Shown: positions 1-13,000, counted from the stretch's first letter. The stretch is 64,000 bases of DNA from Gymnopus androsaceus JB14 (GCA_009733575.1 ML769426.1:62001-126000), one strand, 5' to 3'. Program-made: numbers and translations. The notes: generated from the letters alone by a model not told the origin.

Positions 1-2150
1 AATCGACCGGCCACGGACTGTGAGCAAAATGTAAAGCACCATTCATCGGTTCTGTACTGAGTTTCGGCCTGGAGTTTACGATTAGAATATCGGAATGAGC
101 AAACTTGTTATTATTAATTTACCTGATGGAGGCAGCAGTATCTTGACAGTAGGCCACTTCGCAAATGCTGGAGGGCGCGATTTGGGCTTTTGCTGATTGG
201 CTTCTGAAGAGGTAGAAGCAGCCATGGAAGTTTGGAAGGAAGACGTCGTCAGTAAGCGCCAGAAGCGCATCGGCATTAACCGGCGCTTATATAATCAAAT
301 CTGCCGATAAAACCGAGCTGTCATTTTTTTTTGCTTCTTAACCTCCTCCGTCTGAAGAATCGTCATCGCAGCTTCCGCACAGAGTACATTCTACTCTTAT
401 TCCGCTGTGGGGAAAGTCCCCGGAGATGCAGAGCATTGTCCTGGTCCAACCAATGGAAAGCAACCGTCCCTAAGTACGGCGGTACTGGACACAGGACGGC
501 TTGGAAGTTTCTGCTTGTTTCCGAGTTTTTGGTTTTCCAGCTGGAATGCTTGCTCCTTCCTATGCCACTCTGTTAAGCCCATATTTCGACTGCAGATATA
601 CTCGGTTAGGTTCCATGGATGCACGCGAAGATATGAGCGTGTTTTGGTGCTCGGGTTTTTTGTGGAAGAGTGGGCTTTATCCGTTGCTCATAGACAAAGT
701 TATACGATTGTTGGCTTGCGTTCGCGTCTGGTCTTCAACTCAATGGGGCTCACTCTCTCTCGGGGGAGGCCTGGAATATTTTTTCATCTTTTGAACTTTG
801 TTGTTCAGCGTTGTGGAGAGTTGATAGTTAGTTAGGTGAGTTTTGTTCATCCATTTCTTTTCCAATGATGCTTCAATTTTTAATTGAATTTCTTCATGGT
901 GTTATACCTGGTTGGCTATGGCTGGCGAGGGCGTGCTCCAAAACTTTGACACTTCTGATCACAACTTTCAAATTTTCCATGCTTTTTCATCGTTACTGAC
1001 CTTTCTCAACAGTTGTTTGTAACCCTGTCCGTATCCAGTGTTTCCTCAATGTCCACCGCATATTTTCTTCATCGCATATCGTTACTCTGCCTCCACTGCT
1101 TCAAAGCCTCTCTTTTTCTTCCTCCTTCGGCTCTTTCGAAGCCTCGCATATCGATATACCTCCACGATTGTCGAGGTCAATGTGTAGCCCATAGCAACTC
1201 TTCATGTTCCTGTACTTAACGTATCTGGTACTCTGCCAGCATACTTTCAATAGCTTACGCTTGTCATGGAATATATTTTTGTGTCTTTACTTTGGTTTTC
1301 TTGTGCGTGTGCACGTGTGAGACGTCTTCGCTCGTATGCATTTCAACTTTGTTCCTTGCCAGTCCCGATTTCTTTTCGTCCGCTAACCACTCACCTCAGT
1401 ACTTTAGAACGTACCGTGCATTTCCGCCTAATCGCTTCTGTCACTACTGTGAGGAAAGAAGATTTTCGTTCGCGCGCGCACGAATTCCCAATTTGACCTT
1501 CTGGCCACCAGGGCGGCAGGGCCCATCGGGGATTATGGTATAGGTCTCTGGAGCCAGAGCCTATCATCTCAATACGCAAGAGACAAGATACTTGAGCGGT
1601 ATTTACATCTCAGCCTCAAATGAACGAAGGCCGGGGGTGGTGAGCAGTTTATCGTTTTTTTTGGACTCCTTGCTTATCCTTCTTCGACATCAGGCTGTCC
1701 TTCTAAAAGAGATGTCGGACCTTTTCGTTCGCGCATGTGCATTGTCGAACACGTCCAATCTGTTCTCTTCCTTCTCCTGAGCACTGCGTTTCTGATACAG
1801 CATCGCTCGAGAGGTTCGTTCTGTTTACTTCTCAGGTCGGTAAATTTGCCAATTGTTTTTGTCTTTCCTTAGGCTCGGTCATCATTCGCAGCACTCACGG
1901 CCATATTCCTCTGCCGTCTGTGCACTCAAGCAAGAGCATGGATGATCGTCTTTATGCACATGGTGATTATAGACTTTAGAGGCTTCGCGCTTTCTAGGAG
2001 TTCGCTTACTCTCGTTCTTTGCCTAGGCTAATATCGTGGGAAAGCTCCTATTGCCCCCCCCCCTATAATTTCTCGTCTCCCTCCCTATAAACAACTTGCT
2101 CCCGTACACTTACAAACCCACTGCATTATAACTGCCTTTCAACACTGTCT
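1..2150. other. No recognisable gene; partial copy of F-box 3' flank
   Basis: Only short overlapping ORFs without family features are present. About 1080-1340 resembles the sequence downstream of the F-box pseudogene (about 4350-4600): both share CTCTTTCGAAGCCTCG, a nearby CCACGATTG, and CATAGCAAC. This is probably an old duplicated 3' flank. The C/T-rich stretch at 2040-2300, with CCTATAAAC at about 2085, looks like a fungal promoter for the small ORF that follows. Confidence 0.4.
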
Positions 2151-2343
2151 ATCATCTTTACTCCCTCATTGTCGTCGACTTACCTGTCCGACATCGAGAA
2201 GAACTCGACCCTGCTCTCTTCCTTTACCATCCGTGTCCCCCCTCCTCTCATTCTTTCCGATATCCCTTTAAGAGAGCGTCGTGGATTTACCGAGTTTATT
2301 ACCGTCATCCCCCGGTCGGAACTCCTTCCAGGAATCCGCGCCG

Positions 2344-2508
2344 ATGCCTGCGAAGGGCCAACTCGAACCAAGAGCTGGTGCATTACCTCGCAGAAGACGG
2401 GCTTCCTCAAGCGTGAAGCCTGTTATTACCCAAGCTATCATTTGCGAGTCGAGAAAATTCGACTTTGCTAGTAGCGATTCCGATTCGTCTGACGACGAGG
2501 AGGATTAA
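2344..2508 (+). CDS. Small protein with acidic Ser/Asp tail, unknown
   Basis: A 54-residue ORF starts at ATG 2344 in a good context (GCGCCGATGC). A pyrimidine-rich leader and a TATA-like CCTATAAAC lie about 250 bases upstream, as in well expressed basidiomycete genes. The product has a basic middle (RRRRASSS) and ends in SSDSDSSDDEED, a potential casein kinase 2 substrate and often nuclear or chaperone-like. No family is recognised. The acidic tail ending exactly at the stop and the promoter-like upstream sequence are the only support, so a chance ORF is possible. Confidence 0.4.
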   Translation: MPAKGQLEPRAGALPRRRRASSSVKPVITQAIICESRKFDFASSDSDSSDDEED

Positions 2509-2793
2509 TTATTAGTTGCAGTGTACGATAGAGCCCTTATTTAATACCAAATCAAAGATGGACGAGCATCTTTCAATACCCCTTTCTGTTTTCTTTCCTT
2601 TTTCTTGAATCAATTTATATTTAATACTCTTGAGTTGAGCGTATTTAAGTTTGAGAGTCCAAGCGCATCAAGCGCGACGCGGTCGTGAGAAAGCTAACTC
2701 TCTCTTCCGTTCACCCATCATCTGACACTATGCAACTGCTGCTTAAACTGCAATGAAGCTCTCCTCGCAACTCCGATACATGATTCTTCCCTA

Positions 2794-4303
2794 ATGCTTG
2801 AAAAGCTACGCTGGGAATCTGGTCCTGCGTCGATTCCGAACGCCGAGGATATCCTGCCTCTTATCCAAAATGCTCAGCGGGAGCTCGAGGACTGCGAAAA
2901 GCGGATTAAAGACCTCGAATCTCGTAGACAGAGCCTGCGAGGGTACGTGGACAAGCTCCAGGCTCTGCTTTCGCCTATTCGAAAGGTCCCGAAGAAATCT
3001 TGCGGCGCGTCTTTGATGATTGCTGCGACACCAATCACTTTGCTGTGTACAGACACGCAAAATCTCCGGCTGCTATCAGAAATATACCTGCACTGGCCCT
3101 TAGTAGCGTCTGTTCACGGTGGCGGAGGACTGGACTATCTATGCCTCGTATATGGTCTAGGATATCGGTGGAATGCGACTCGCAGGAGGATATACAAACT
3201 TCGGGAGACGAACAGCTTATCCTCAGTCTAAATCATTTTTTTACTCGATCACTACCATGTTCATTGGATTTGACTGTCCACATTGAGGAAGATGCACTTG
3301 TTCATGTGCCGCCACACGAGACGTATCCTGTTTTAACCTCGTTAGCGGGGCATACACGCCGCTGGGGTAGCTTTACCTATTGTTCTGAAGAGTATAACCT
3401 CTATGCTTTGTTTCCGGGTCCAGTCACGCCTAAATTCCCTCTTTTAGAAGATCTGGAGATCATACATCTTGGTCCCAATAGGCTACCCTGGTTTACTGAT
3501 ATGGCACCAAACCTAAAGAGCTTAAGACTGCCAGGCTCTGTCTTTCCTGGTGCGATTCAATCTGACTTACAAGCGCTTTTTGATGCCAGTCCCAATCTTA
3601 CATTGTTAAAGATTGAAGAAGTTTACAACTCCAGATGGGGTCAGGTGCCCATACCCGTCACCTCTTCCCTGTTAAAAACACTTTGCATTTGGCACAGTGG
3701 TAATGCCTATGCAAACTATTCATCATTCAAATTCTTCAACCTCTCTTCACTTCAGACTCTGCATCTTGAACCCTCACATCACTTCGGCTCCCTGCACACA
3801 TCTTCCTGGGTCAACTTTGACCCTTTCATGGCGTTTTTGCAACGGTCATCTTTCTCCTTGACCACACTCTACATTCAGAGTCTAGCACTCTCTGACTCCA
3901 ACCTCGTCCATCTCCTTATTCACGTCCCGACTCTCCTGCAACTCACTCTTATCGACGCCAACGTTCCTACGGAATATAGTCCTATAACATGGCAATTGAT
4001 CGAGAGCCTCCACGCGTATCGCGCTAGCCCTCTTCGTCAACAGGCCTTGCCCATCGTCCCGAGACTGCATTCGCTGACGTTGAATATTGGTGCGAGAACC
4101 TTCGAAGATGGAGTAGTCGTAGATATGGTTCGGTCTCGAGGATTCCGGGAAACCCCATCGCTAGCGGGGGACTTGGACCGGTGGACTGTCTGCAGGAATT
4201 TACAATAAGGTTTCGAAATCGTGAAGAGGTCAAGAATGTGTATCAGTCCTTGGAAGATAGGGAGAAGAATGGAATGAAAGTCGCTGTATTGTGGAAAAAT
4301 TAA
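2794..4303 (+). pseudogene. F-box/LRR-like protein, frameshifted
   Basis: The first frame encodes a heptad-like coiled coil (QRELEDCEKRIKDLESRR) leading into LSPIRKVP, where the F-box should continue as PNEILRRVF. One base is missing at about 2990-2996 (CCGAAGAAATC), so the rest is in another frame. There PALALSSVCSRWR, a W-S-R-I motif and repeated leucine-rich segments follow for about 400 residues. A second one-base loss near 4150-4190 separates this from the true C-terminal frame (DCLQEFTIRFRNREE), which stops at 4301-4303. F-box proteins recruit substrates to SCF ubiquitin ligases. A paralogue with similar damage lies at 8970-10437. Confidence 0.75.
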
Positions 4304-5001
4304 GGAGGTTAGTTTGGATTCAGTGCGTACGCTGTCAGTATTCAAGCCTGTTTGGCTCTCCGTTTCTCCTCCTTCCTCTAACTCGCTCTTTCGAAGCCTC
4401 GTATCATCGATATGCATCCACGATTGTAGATGTACAATGTATAGCTCATAGCAACCCGGCTGTCCTGTTCTTGTTGGGGATTCTTTACACTGTACTCGAA
4501 CGGAATAGTTATGCAGCTTTAGCTTCACTCGGGGATACATTCTGTGTTTTCGTTTCGTTCTTGTGCATGTGCATGTGTAATTTCGCTCGTCTGTCTGTTT
4601 TTTCAGACGCCGAATAAATTCGTTAAACTATAATTACACAGGTGCTACATGTCTAGATAACCACATGTCTAGATAACCAAGATAAGTAGCGAGATCATTG
4701 CATGGATTGTGGAAGGCCTCCAAGTCCATTAACCTCGTTTGCCGTCCATTGCGCTAGCGAATAACGATATTATATATACGATACATTGTAAGTACAAGAT
4801 GAATGCATATGCAAGTGAATAATCATCATGAGTGTCGACCAAGGTATATCAAGATTGGGAGGTCGTGGAATTGGGTATAGGAAGGAGTCGACGCGATATA
4901 TCCGTAAGGAATGATCAACTGGCCATGATATCGATGGCACAGTGCACTCTCGCACATTCTCGCCGACTCCGAGAAATGACACAGACTCGGAGTAGATAGG
5001 T
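4304..5001. other. Intergenic; short tandem duplication
   Basis: This holds the 3' flank of the F-box pseudogene, whose sequence has a diverged copy near 1080-1340, and the 3' flank of the minus-strand gene that follows. A perfect tandem repeat of about 17 bases (ACATGTCTAGATAACC) lies near 4647-4680. No coding region is seen. Confidence 0.5.
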
Positions 5002-5602
5002 TCAGCTTCTTTTGCCAAACCAGGACCGACGACGCGTCGAAGCACTCAAGCTCCCCGCACTCCTCGCCGGTGATGGCCGTCGTGGCGACGATTCAGCCGA
5101 CACAGACCCAGTGCTAAACCGCGGTGAATCCGTTGACCGTGATTTCCGATGCCTACTCTTCCCCAACTCCGACGAAGCGTCCTTGGGGATTTCCAGGTAC
5201 TGCGGAGGCGGTGGTTGCAAGTCAATGGAATTGGCACTGTCCGGATCAACCACCAAGATAGTGATCATCTCTCCCCGCAGCATACGCGTCACACAAGGTT
5301 TCCAAGCACTCTTGGAGATGCACACGTTCTGGCGTTTGCCATTTACGGTGGTCGTGGTGTAAAAAGTGATACGCTCTTTGTGTGATTCGGAGATGGGTTT
5401 GAGTTCAGGGAATTCTTGGATTGCCATGTCTATGGCTTCCTGCACGAGAGAAGAAGAGATTAGACATTAGATGATAATTCAAAACCAATCGAACACCAAC
5501 CTCATACTCTAATGCAGGCTTGACGAATATTAACTTGTCGCCGAGGCGGTAGGTGATGATTTCTGGAGGGGGAGGAAGACTGGTGCGGTTGAATGAGGCC
5601 AT
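5002..5602 (-). CDS. Conserved-looking 179-aa protein, unknown function
   Basis: Two exons join cleanly. Exon 1 (5501-5602) begins MASFNRTSLPPPP and ends in ALEYE. The intron (5440-5500) has a GTTGGT donor and CAG acceptor. Exon 2 (5002-5439) continues EAIDMAIQEFPELKP. The first about 110 residues read as a compact mixed alpha/beta domain with DKLIFVK, ERITFYTTT and EMITILVVD strands, perhaps ubiquitin- or PB1-like, which is inference only. The C-terminal about 70 residues are Ser/Arg/Pro-rich and disordered (SRSTDSPRFSTGS, RRSWFGKRS), with many possible phosphosites. The reading frame is intact across both exons, unlike most neighbours. Confidence 0.75.
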
Positions 5603-6128
5603 TGAGTAATCGGAGAAAGCCTATAAAGTAGTAGGTAGAGAAAAGCTGAAACCTCGAAGGTAGCGATGAAAGCGGTCTGTCCGTCCCTCCTTTTAACCAC
5701 GAAGAACTGATTGCGATGCCATGAAAGGCGGAAGCTTGTTGGTCTTCTTGAAGCGATGCGGTGCAAATGAAGCGCGCGGAAAAAGGCACTTTTTATATTG
5801 AACACAGCTTCTCGAAATTCAGAAAACACGATTGCACTGGCGCGCTGTTCGAGTCAGAGTCGGAATTGCTGTTGGTGCGCCATGGCCAGTGCATCCAACA
5901 GCAGCCAACAGCTCCGAGAAGCCAAAGCGCATAGTCGGATGGAAATAAGCGCTTTAGGGTGTAGAGGCACGCTCCTACCGCCCTCCACTGACATTTGACC
6001 TATGTGAGACTGGAGCCTGTCGTACTTATACAACATACACTTTGTTAAAAAAAACAGCTACAGCAACCAAAAAGAACACGTATAGATACAGCGAGAATGA
6101 ATGTTCGACACTAGTTTCGAGTCGAGTG
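5603..6128. other. Intergenic, promoter of the upstream minus gene
   Basis: This separates the 5' end of the 179-aa gene from the 3' end of Asteroid copy 1. No coding signal is seen. From about 6040 the sequence begins to match the region near 60300, marking one edge of the Asteroid duplication. Confidence 0.5.
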
Positions 6129-8824
6129 TCAAGCTTCGGCTTCAACATCACCCAACAAATCAAATAGTCCACCTCTGCTAGGACCAGTAGGCTTGTTTTT
6201 CTTGTTCAGTGACGCCTGCGTCGGGATTTGGTTTTGGGTATTGTTTTTCTTCTTGTTCTTTTTGACCTTCACTCGTTCCCCAACAAGCGAGTCTTCCAAT
6301 CCGGATACACAAGCGGCCCAAAGCTCGCGCGGAAAGGCATTATCACTGGGTACAGTTCCAGTGAGGTACGAGTGATATTGTCTCCCAGAGAAGAGATGTG
6401 CAGAAGTAGATACACGATCGCTGAGGATCATTACTTCCGCCAGCTGGTGTACACTGTCCATGCATACAAGAACTTGAGAGCTGAGCTGAACGTTACGGTC
6501 GAGAATGGCTGGATAGCCTAGATCAAGGCTTGTCCGAGTACAATCCCAATCAAAAGACGCCAAAAAACACCGGGCCTCATTCTCCGTCCATTTCGCTAGT
6601 TGGTTTTCCTTACTGGGATTTTCCATCGCGCGATCACGAAGACTACGAAGAAGCCAGCGGAAGGCGAGAGCTGTTAAGAGTTGAGGTGGCGGAAGATCTG
6701 TGATATTTGGTACTGTGTTCGAGCTTAAAGCGTGAAGCATCACTGTCAAGCGCTCGTCCACAGGTTTTGATAGGAAAGGTGTCTGAGAAGAAGGTGTGTG
6801 ATGACTTCGACATGGAATTAGGGGAAGCAGTGCTACTGAGCAATTCGGACAAGGAAGGAACGACTACGATTTCGTCTACGACGCGGGTACCACGACGGAG
6901 GTATTCTGTGATTTTCCGTCTAGGTGAGGAAATTGAGAGAGTAGAGGGGGAGGTAGGTTCTTCTTCTTCTTCTTCGGATCCTTCACTGTTGGGCTCGTGT
7001 AAACGGCGTAAGGCACCTCTCAAGGGTGCAAGCTACGTCGTCTTTCCCTTCGTCTTCAGAATCAGATTCGGCGACATCGATGAGTTCGTCCTCGTCCTCA
7101 TCGTCATCCGCTACAGTCGAAGGCCCTGTTTCATCCCGAAGCTCAGGCTCTTCGATGAAATCAGGTAGTCCCACTGCATCGTCCAAAATAGCGCAGTACC
7201 ATTGTCGAATCGGCCGTGTCATCCGACTGGTCGTCTCCACATCCGGATTCTCAAGGAAGAATCTTGGCCAAAGAGTCCCAGAAGCGAGGCAGTGGATGAT
7301 ATTAGGCGCAAGCCTCCCAGCTCGGTATTCCTGTAAAAGCGCACCGCGGATCTTATCCTGCTCTATAAGCTCCTCGTTTGGATCCATGTCCAGGTCTTCC
7401 TCCGAGCCCGCCCACTCCTTTGCTTTCGCCGCAATATTCCGAGAGAAAAAAGGTATCATCGGACATAAACTGGGCTCGTGAAGTGCACAAAGCTCAGTAG
7501 GCCATAAGCTGTCCAATGCCGCTGCTTCACCCTCATACCTGGGAATCGCATACTGCAGCGTCGACTCCACAATCCGTTCCACAAGGTTTTCTACTTCCCC
7601 TGACCCCAAACTATCCAACGAGCGAATAAGAAGTGCTTTAACGGTCTTGTCAATCAAATCCATAACACTATCCACATGATATTTCGCTTGTTTCCGTTGG
7701 GCGCTGAGAGATTTAGAAAGGATAGACTGCAATGTGGATGCGACTCTGGTTATTCGCGCCGACGCATTCATTCGGGACTCGAAGAAAAGCTGTTGGACTT
7801 GTTTTCCTGCAGGCGCTGATTGGTTGGAAAAGTCATTTCCGGCGAGAGCGCCCACAAGGGGAAGAAGCGTAATGGGAATAGCTGAGATGAGATGCTAGAG
7901 CTGAAGGGCTATGCACGGTGAAGGACATGGTAAGATCCGAGGGATTGACATTGGAAGGAGGTATGATTCCTCGACCAAGATTGGGATTCTTCGAAGGTTT
8001 TCTTTTTCCAGTCCGAACCGGTTGAAAATCATCGTTGTGGTCGTCGTTGGGCTCCGCATCCATTATAGGAGCCTGCCAGACTATTCCCTCCAACGGAATA
8101 AAGCCAAGATAACCCTCCGAGTTCAAAATGACAAAGTCCGAGTCATTAGCCACGACATATGCTCCCAGTCTTCCGGCAAGTTCCACAGCATATGGATCAC
8201 CTTCCTCGTCCGCAAAATGGATATCAATTTTGTTGTTAGAGGAAGCCTGCAGACTCGAGCAGAGTATGAATAGCGACTGGGTAGCTTAGCGGGGGGAGAA
8301 TTCGAGATTCATTGAGAAACCGAGGAGTAGAACGAGATGCTTGGGATGTTCGAAAGAATAACAAGCTGGGCTCGATATGAGATTTAGCCATCCGTGTCAT
8401 TAGTGTTCGAAACTTGATCTCTGGAGCTGGGCCTGCTTTGAGGGTTAGCGAAATAATTTACATGCTGGATTCAGATTCATACCATCGAATACAAACGATA
8501 GCTTTACCCCGACCGCCAACCAAGCCTGAACTACGCTAGTTATAAGTCGCGCGAAATCAGGGTATTCTCCGCCGTATACCCAAGGTAAAGAAGACTTGAA
8601 AGCTAGTTCGAATATGAATCTGGATAAAAGTGTCAATTGACGTTTAACAAGAAGGAAAAGGAAAAGCTCACGACCATCCATCGACTACAAAGTGAACTGG
8701 CTGAACAGAAGGCAAAAGTACTGTTTTGGAGAGCGCTCTGTGTTCCCGCAAGAAAGTCGTCAAGCCTTGCGATCGTTAGCCTGATTTAATCAGCAATGAA
8801 AGCCTCTTTACCTTGAACCCCCAT
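6129..8824 (-). pseudogene. Asteroid-type XPG-domain protein, copy 1, multiply frameshifted
   Basis: The true start is intact: MGVQG, a 50-60 base intron, then LTTFLREHRALSK. The product continues with FVVDGW, an intron, and GGEYPDFARLITSVVQAW, then FVFDG. This is the XPG N-terminal nuclease fold of Asteroid (ASTE1) proteins. The XPG-I part follows (LGAYVVANDSDFVILNSEG, GFIPLEGIVW, VGALAGNDF). Compared with copy 2 (60393-62945), extra single bases occur near 8251, 7877, 7034 and 6790. The gene is therefore split into several frames, although amino acid similarity continues to the stop at 6129-6131. ASTE1-like proteins are structure-specific nucleases; their fungal role is poorly known. The N-terminus is better preserved here than in copy 2. 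Confidence 0.8.
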
Positions 8825-8969
8825 CAGGAGAAACTGCGGTAGGTAGTAGTAGTGGAGATGAGCAGAGATGAGTCAGTAATCGGTATCGTGATCATTTTGA
8901 TCAATTCAATGGGCGCCTCTCTTCCGGGAATATTCGTGGGCGCTGTTTGCGTCCAACGTCATCTCGCTC
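8825..8969. promoter_or_regulatory. Divergent intergenic region, Asteroid copy 1 / F-box copy 2
   Basis: Only about 145 bases separate the two divergent starts, so any promoter elements are shared. The Asteroid side matches the upstream sequence of copy 2 for a short way and then diverges. No defined binding site is recognised. Confidence 0.35.
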
Positions 8970-10437
8970 ATGTCGAATGAGGTTCATTCTTCAGCCATTC
9001 AAAAACTCCCCAACGAGATCCTCAGATTCGTTTTCGACAATGCCTGCGACACAAACCACTTCAAAGTTTGTGATCGCTTGGAATCACGCTTTGCGAGAAC
9101 AGGTATTCATGATAAACCTGCATTGGTCCTCAGTAGCGTCTGTCTTCGGTGGAGGAACAACTCCCTTTCTATTCCCAGCATATGGTCTAGGATATCCTTG
9201 CAATGGAAGAAAGAGGCGTCAGGCCTTGATTATGCAGCATGCGAAAAAACGCATAGAAGGCTTCTCTCCGCTCTCGCCCTTTTTCTTCAACGTTCCTTGC
9301 AATGTCCATTGGCATTGACTGTGGTCGTCTTGGAGCGGGATGCAACACCATTCATACCAGCTCCTGGCCTGCAACATCCTGTTGCGGTTCGTCTGATTGA
9401 GCACGCGAACCGCTGGGGTAGCTTCACGTATCACTCCCATCTAGGGGATGTCAGTGATATGTTCCAGGCAAAATCCTTACCAGGTGGCTTTCCTCTTCTC
9501 CGAGAATTGAAGATCATACGGGCCAGCGAGCGCGATATCTCCTTCTTTTCTTGTTCTCCAGCACCCAAGTTGAAGAGCTTAAAACTACCAGGCCTTTTCA
9601 GATCTATTACACGAGACTTTCCCTTCGCAGGACTCTCTCACCTTGAAGTCACCAACACGAAAGACACACAAACACTATTCGAAGACAGTCCTAATCTTAC
9701 ATCACTGGTGATTGAGGAGTGAAGTTGTGCACTCTCCCGATCGTGAACGCCGACGGCACACAACGTGTCAAACGGTGAAGACATTGACGCTACATCACGG
9801 CCTTCCGAAAGGAGGCTTCGCCTTACCGACATTTCCAGTTTTTCCATCCATCGCACTCCCTTCGTTGAAGACTGTCTATCTCGAACGGTCTAGTCGGTAT
9901 CAACACAGCCCTGAAAATGGTTCTTGGGCCAACTTGGAGCCTTTCATGGATTTCCTATCACGATCATCATGCTGTTTGACGACTCTGTCCATACACAGTC
10001 TGTCACTTTCCGACTACGAACTTGTTCAGCTTCTTGCTTCCATTCCTACTTTACTCAACCTCAGTGTCGATGACAGCGGCATTCTACTCGCGGAAAGTCC
10101 TCTAACTTGGAAATTTATCGATAGTCTCCATGCCATTCCTACTAGCCCTCTTCTTGAACAGACTGTACCCATTGTCCCGAGGCTACATTCTCTGACCTTG
10201 GATGTGGGAGCGCAGTCCTTTAAAGATGCATCGGTTGTGGAGATGGTTCAGTCTCGGTGGATTCCCGACAAACGTTCTGGGATCCGCGATAGCGGCGAGT
10301 CACTGACTCTCGAAGTGGACTGCTTGCGTGTATTCACTGTACGTTTTCGAAATAGGGAGGAGCCCACGGTCGCATACCAGCCTTTGGATGATATCGAGAG
10401 ACTTGGAATGAGGCTTGTTGTCCTTTGGAGACAGTAA
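8970..10437 (+). pseudogene. F-box/LRR-like protein, copy 2, frameshifted
   Basis: It begins MSNEVHSSAIQKLPNEILR, a direct F-box start without the coiled coil of the first copy. PALVLSSVCLRWRNN, the W-S-R-I motif and leucine-rich segments follow up to SPNLTSLVIEE, where a stop appears at 9720-9722. Similarity to the first copy resumes in other frames: about 9723-9770 reads as TLPIVNADGTQRVK, then KTLTLHHG onward runs open to VVLWRQ and the stop at 10437. Two one-base losses near 9720 and 9770 would explain this. The C-terminal part (VPRLHSLTLDVG, VEMVQSRW) closely matches the copy at 2794-4303. Confidence 0.75.
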
Positions 10438-11342
10438 AAAAATCAATTTGCTTCAGTCTTGCTACGTACCTCTGTTCATCTGGTAAACCACTTCTTATGC
10501 ACAGAAAGGAAAGAATTGCTGCTTTGAAATATTTGTAACGAAACGAGCTTTTGCTCGCCAATACACTATTATACTATACATCAGACCTCTGACCGGGCAA
10601 GTTAAGCTCGTTCAAGATGCTCAAACTTCTCTGCGACAAGGCCCCTGTTTGTTTTCCATACTCAAGTATATCAGAGAGATCCAGATCCGTATACATGACC
10701 AAATTAAAAGCCATCTCCACCACTGGCTACCCTTCCTTCCACCGAGTAGAGACCTGTTGTCGCCCGACAGCAGATGTGGAAACAAGGGACCCCCCGATGC
10801 AGTCGTATACGTAGAAGGACACTGTAGGAGACGGTTTTAACGTTGATTTCTGTCTACAGGATCATCCAACAAGTCGAGGCAGGATTGACATAATTGGGTG
10901 TCGAAAGGGTATTTTCGATTTGTTCTCTCAAGACACAGACTCCCCTAGCCCGGACGATAGACGATTCTTGATATATCTAGAAAAGTAGAGACGAAGATGT
11001 GAACGAATCTACATGAGTAATCTGGGAGTCGATGAGGGTGAGTGATATACACAGCAAGGAATGTACGCGAGTAATCTGAAGGAACAAGACAAGAAATCTG
11101 AATCCAGAGACGACACCAGTCTCAATACAAACGCCTGGAAACATAATTCAGAGCGAACTAAAATCCCTGGAGGAGTAATCTCAGTAAAAGATTGGTAAAA
11201 GAAGGCAAAGAATCTACGCAGAATCTCACCGATGCAACTAATACAAATCTTCCCCTTCCATCCCTCCCTACCAAAAAATTCCTTCCTTCCACACCTATCA
11301 CCCCCTCCAGGTGAGCTGTACATTCTGCGAGTTCGCCTATCT
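10438..11342. other. Intergenic, nothing recognised
   Basis: Short ORFs only, with no domain, repeat array or RNA gene recognised. Confidence 0.4.
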
Positions 11343-11698
11343 CTATATCCCCGTCGAGCCCTGCTCATCGGAGATGGACGAGTCGGAAGCCCCGATGAGA
11401 TGGTGTGGTTGGAGCGTATTGAGGAGATCAGCTACACTCTGACCATCGTCGGCCTTGTACACATGGTAGAAGATGGAAGGACCGACCTCCTCTCCGCTCG
11501 GTGGGTTCACATTCTTCACTTTAAATCGCGATTCACTGAAGTTATCTGCTAGAGAGCGAATGATCAATACATTCAAGAAGCGTTTAAGAGAGTATGCGAG
11601 CGGGGATAGCGTTCGGGTCTGCAAACAGGATTCTCCAGCCGCCAGCACCTGGTACCCTCATAGTCCGTGATCGGTACTGAGTCTGACGGATTAGACAT
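11343..11698 (-). CDS. Possible small two-exon gene, unknown
   Basis: On the minus strand an ATG at 11698 opens MSNPSDSVPITDYEG. After a probable intron ending CTCTAGCAG, a 70-codon exon reads NFSESRFKVKNVNPPSGEE and GPSIFYHVYKADDGQSVA, and ends SISDEQGSTGI at a TAG at 11343. The composition looks coding rather than random. The intron donor is not certain: GTACCAG and GTGCTGG are both possible. No family is recognised, and it could be a remnant of a larger gene. Confidence 0.35.
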
Positions 11699-13000
11699 TG
11701 ACTACGAATCGCAGTTGAGTGAAAACGTTAGAAGATTGGCAGCATTGTGGATACGCACTTGAACACTGGAATGACGGTAGGCGGCGCTGCAATTTCGATA
11801 ACGGGTGTAGAAGGAAGGAAAGGTTCACGGGAAACCGGGACAAAGCAGTCGTGCCGGGAGAGAGGTGGTCTGAGACAAGAAGAATGTATTTGTTATTGTA
11901 GACGTGAGGTATTTTATACGCAAATATTGGTACAAAAAGTCAAATAAAAAATACGTACGAATAGGTTTTTAGGTTTCTACTCAGATCGGATTGGACTGCA
12001 AATCGTGTCCCCAAACTAGAACCACAAGTAAAGGCATATATACACCATCAGCCATATTTCCTATGTGAAAGACACGCTGAGAATGGACCCAGTACGCTGC
12101 CTTCACCTCCCCAAAATCATACCAATCGTAAGTAACAATAAAAAGAATGAATAAAATGATAAAATGATTTTTGTATGCAATTATCGGATTAAGGAAGCAA
12201 TGTCGAGGACTTGAGCGTCCAATGACTGGAACCGAGGAAGGTCACACCATGGAATTCTACCTGGCAAGCAGCTCGGACAATTGATACAAGGAAAGGTAGA
12301 GACATCGATAGATAGATAGATAGATTGCACGGCTATCTGAGGAGCGAGGGGGCCGATAATTTTTGATAATGATATTCTCCGACATGAATACAGTACATGA
12401 ATATATTCCATCAAAACCGAAACCGAAAATGGCCCTATTTTTGCAGCTTTGACTCACACAAAACAGATTCTTCAAGTTATAAGGTATTCAGCCAAAATAA
12501 CAACTCAAAATGTGAAGTGATAGTATGCGGGGTAGATTGCATGAGATGTATTCAGATACGACCTGCTGAGTTGAGTGCCACAAAATCTCCAGGATGCCAC
12601 AAGGTCAAACATCTCCAGAGGCATTCATAATACACTACCCTCAAACTTCTACCCTTCCAAGTTTCCGTGCCAACACAGACTACTACAGCTGGTAAGCGAG
12701 ACCATTCACGCGCACAGTTGTATGACTGATGTATATAGATACCCAAATTAAAATAGGGAAAGGTTGCGCACGCCCACCTAGGCATCAAGTACAGTCCCTA
12801 TAAAGGAATTACGCAACAGAAGGCACAAAGCTATTCTAACTAAGCACATTCCTATCTATTTAATCGTCGACTCACATACTTAATGTAAATCTAAAGTCCA
12901 TGTAGCAAAGAACGGATGGAATGTTCAAGTGCAATAAATATGAATCATCGTGAGTCGTCGACGTGGCTGCGAAACTTTTGCGTAACTCTCCCTTGACCGT
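11699..13000. other. Intergenic, GATA microsatellite
   Basis: No convincing gene is present. A short GATA repeat lies at about 12304-12325. The right part is the 3' flank of the RTA1-like gene. Confidence 0.4.

Noticed and set aside
407..835. 142-codon plus ORF
   Set aside because: It overlaps other ORFs in the same region and has no domain, conserved motif or splice context.
12300..12326. GATA repeat as a regulatory array
   Set aside because: It is a short simple-sequence microsatellite with no nearby gene start.
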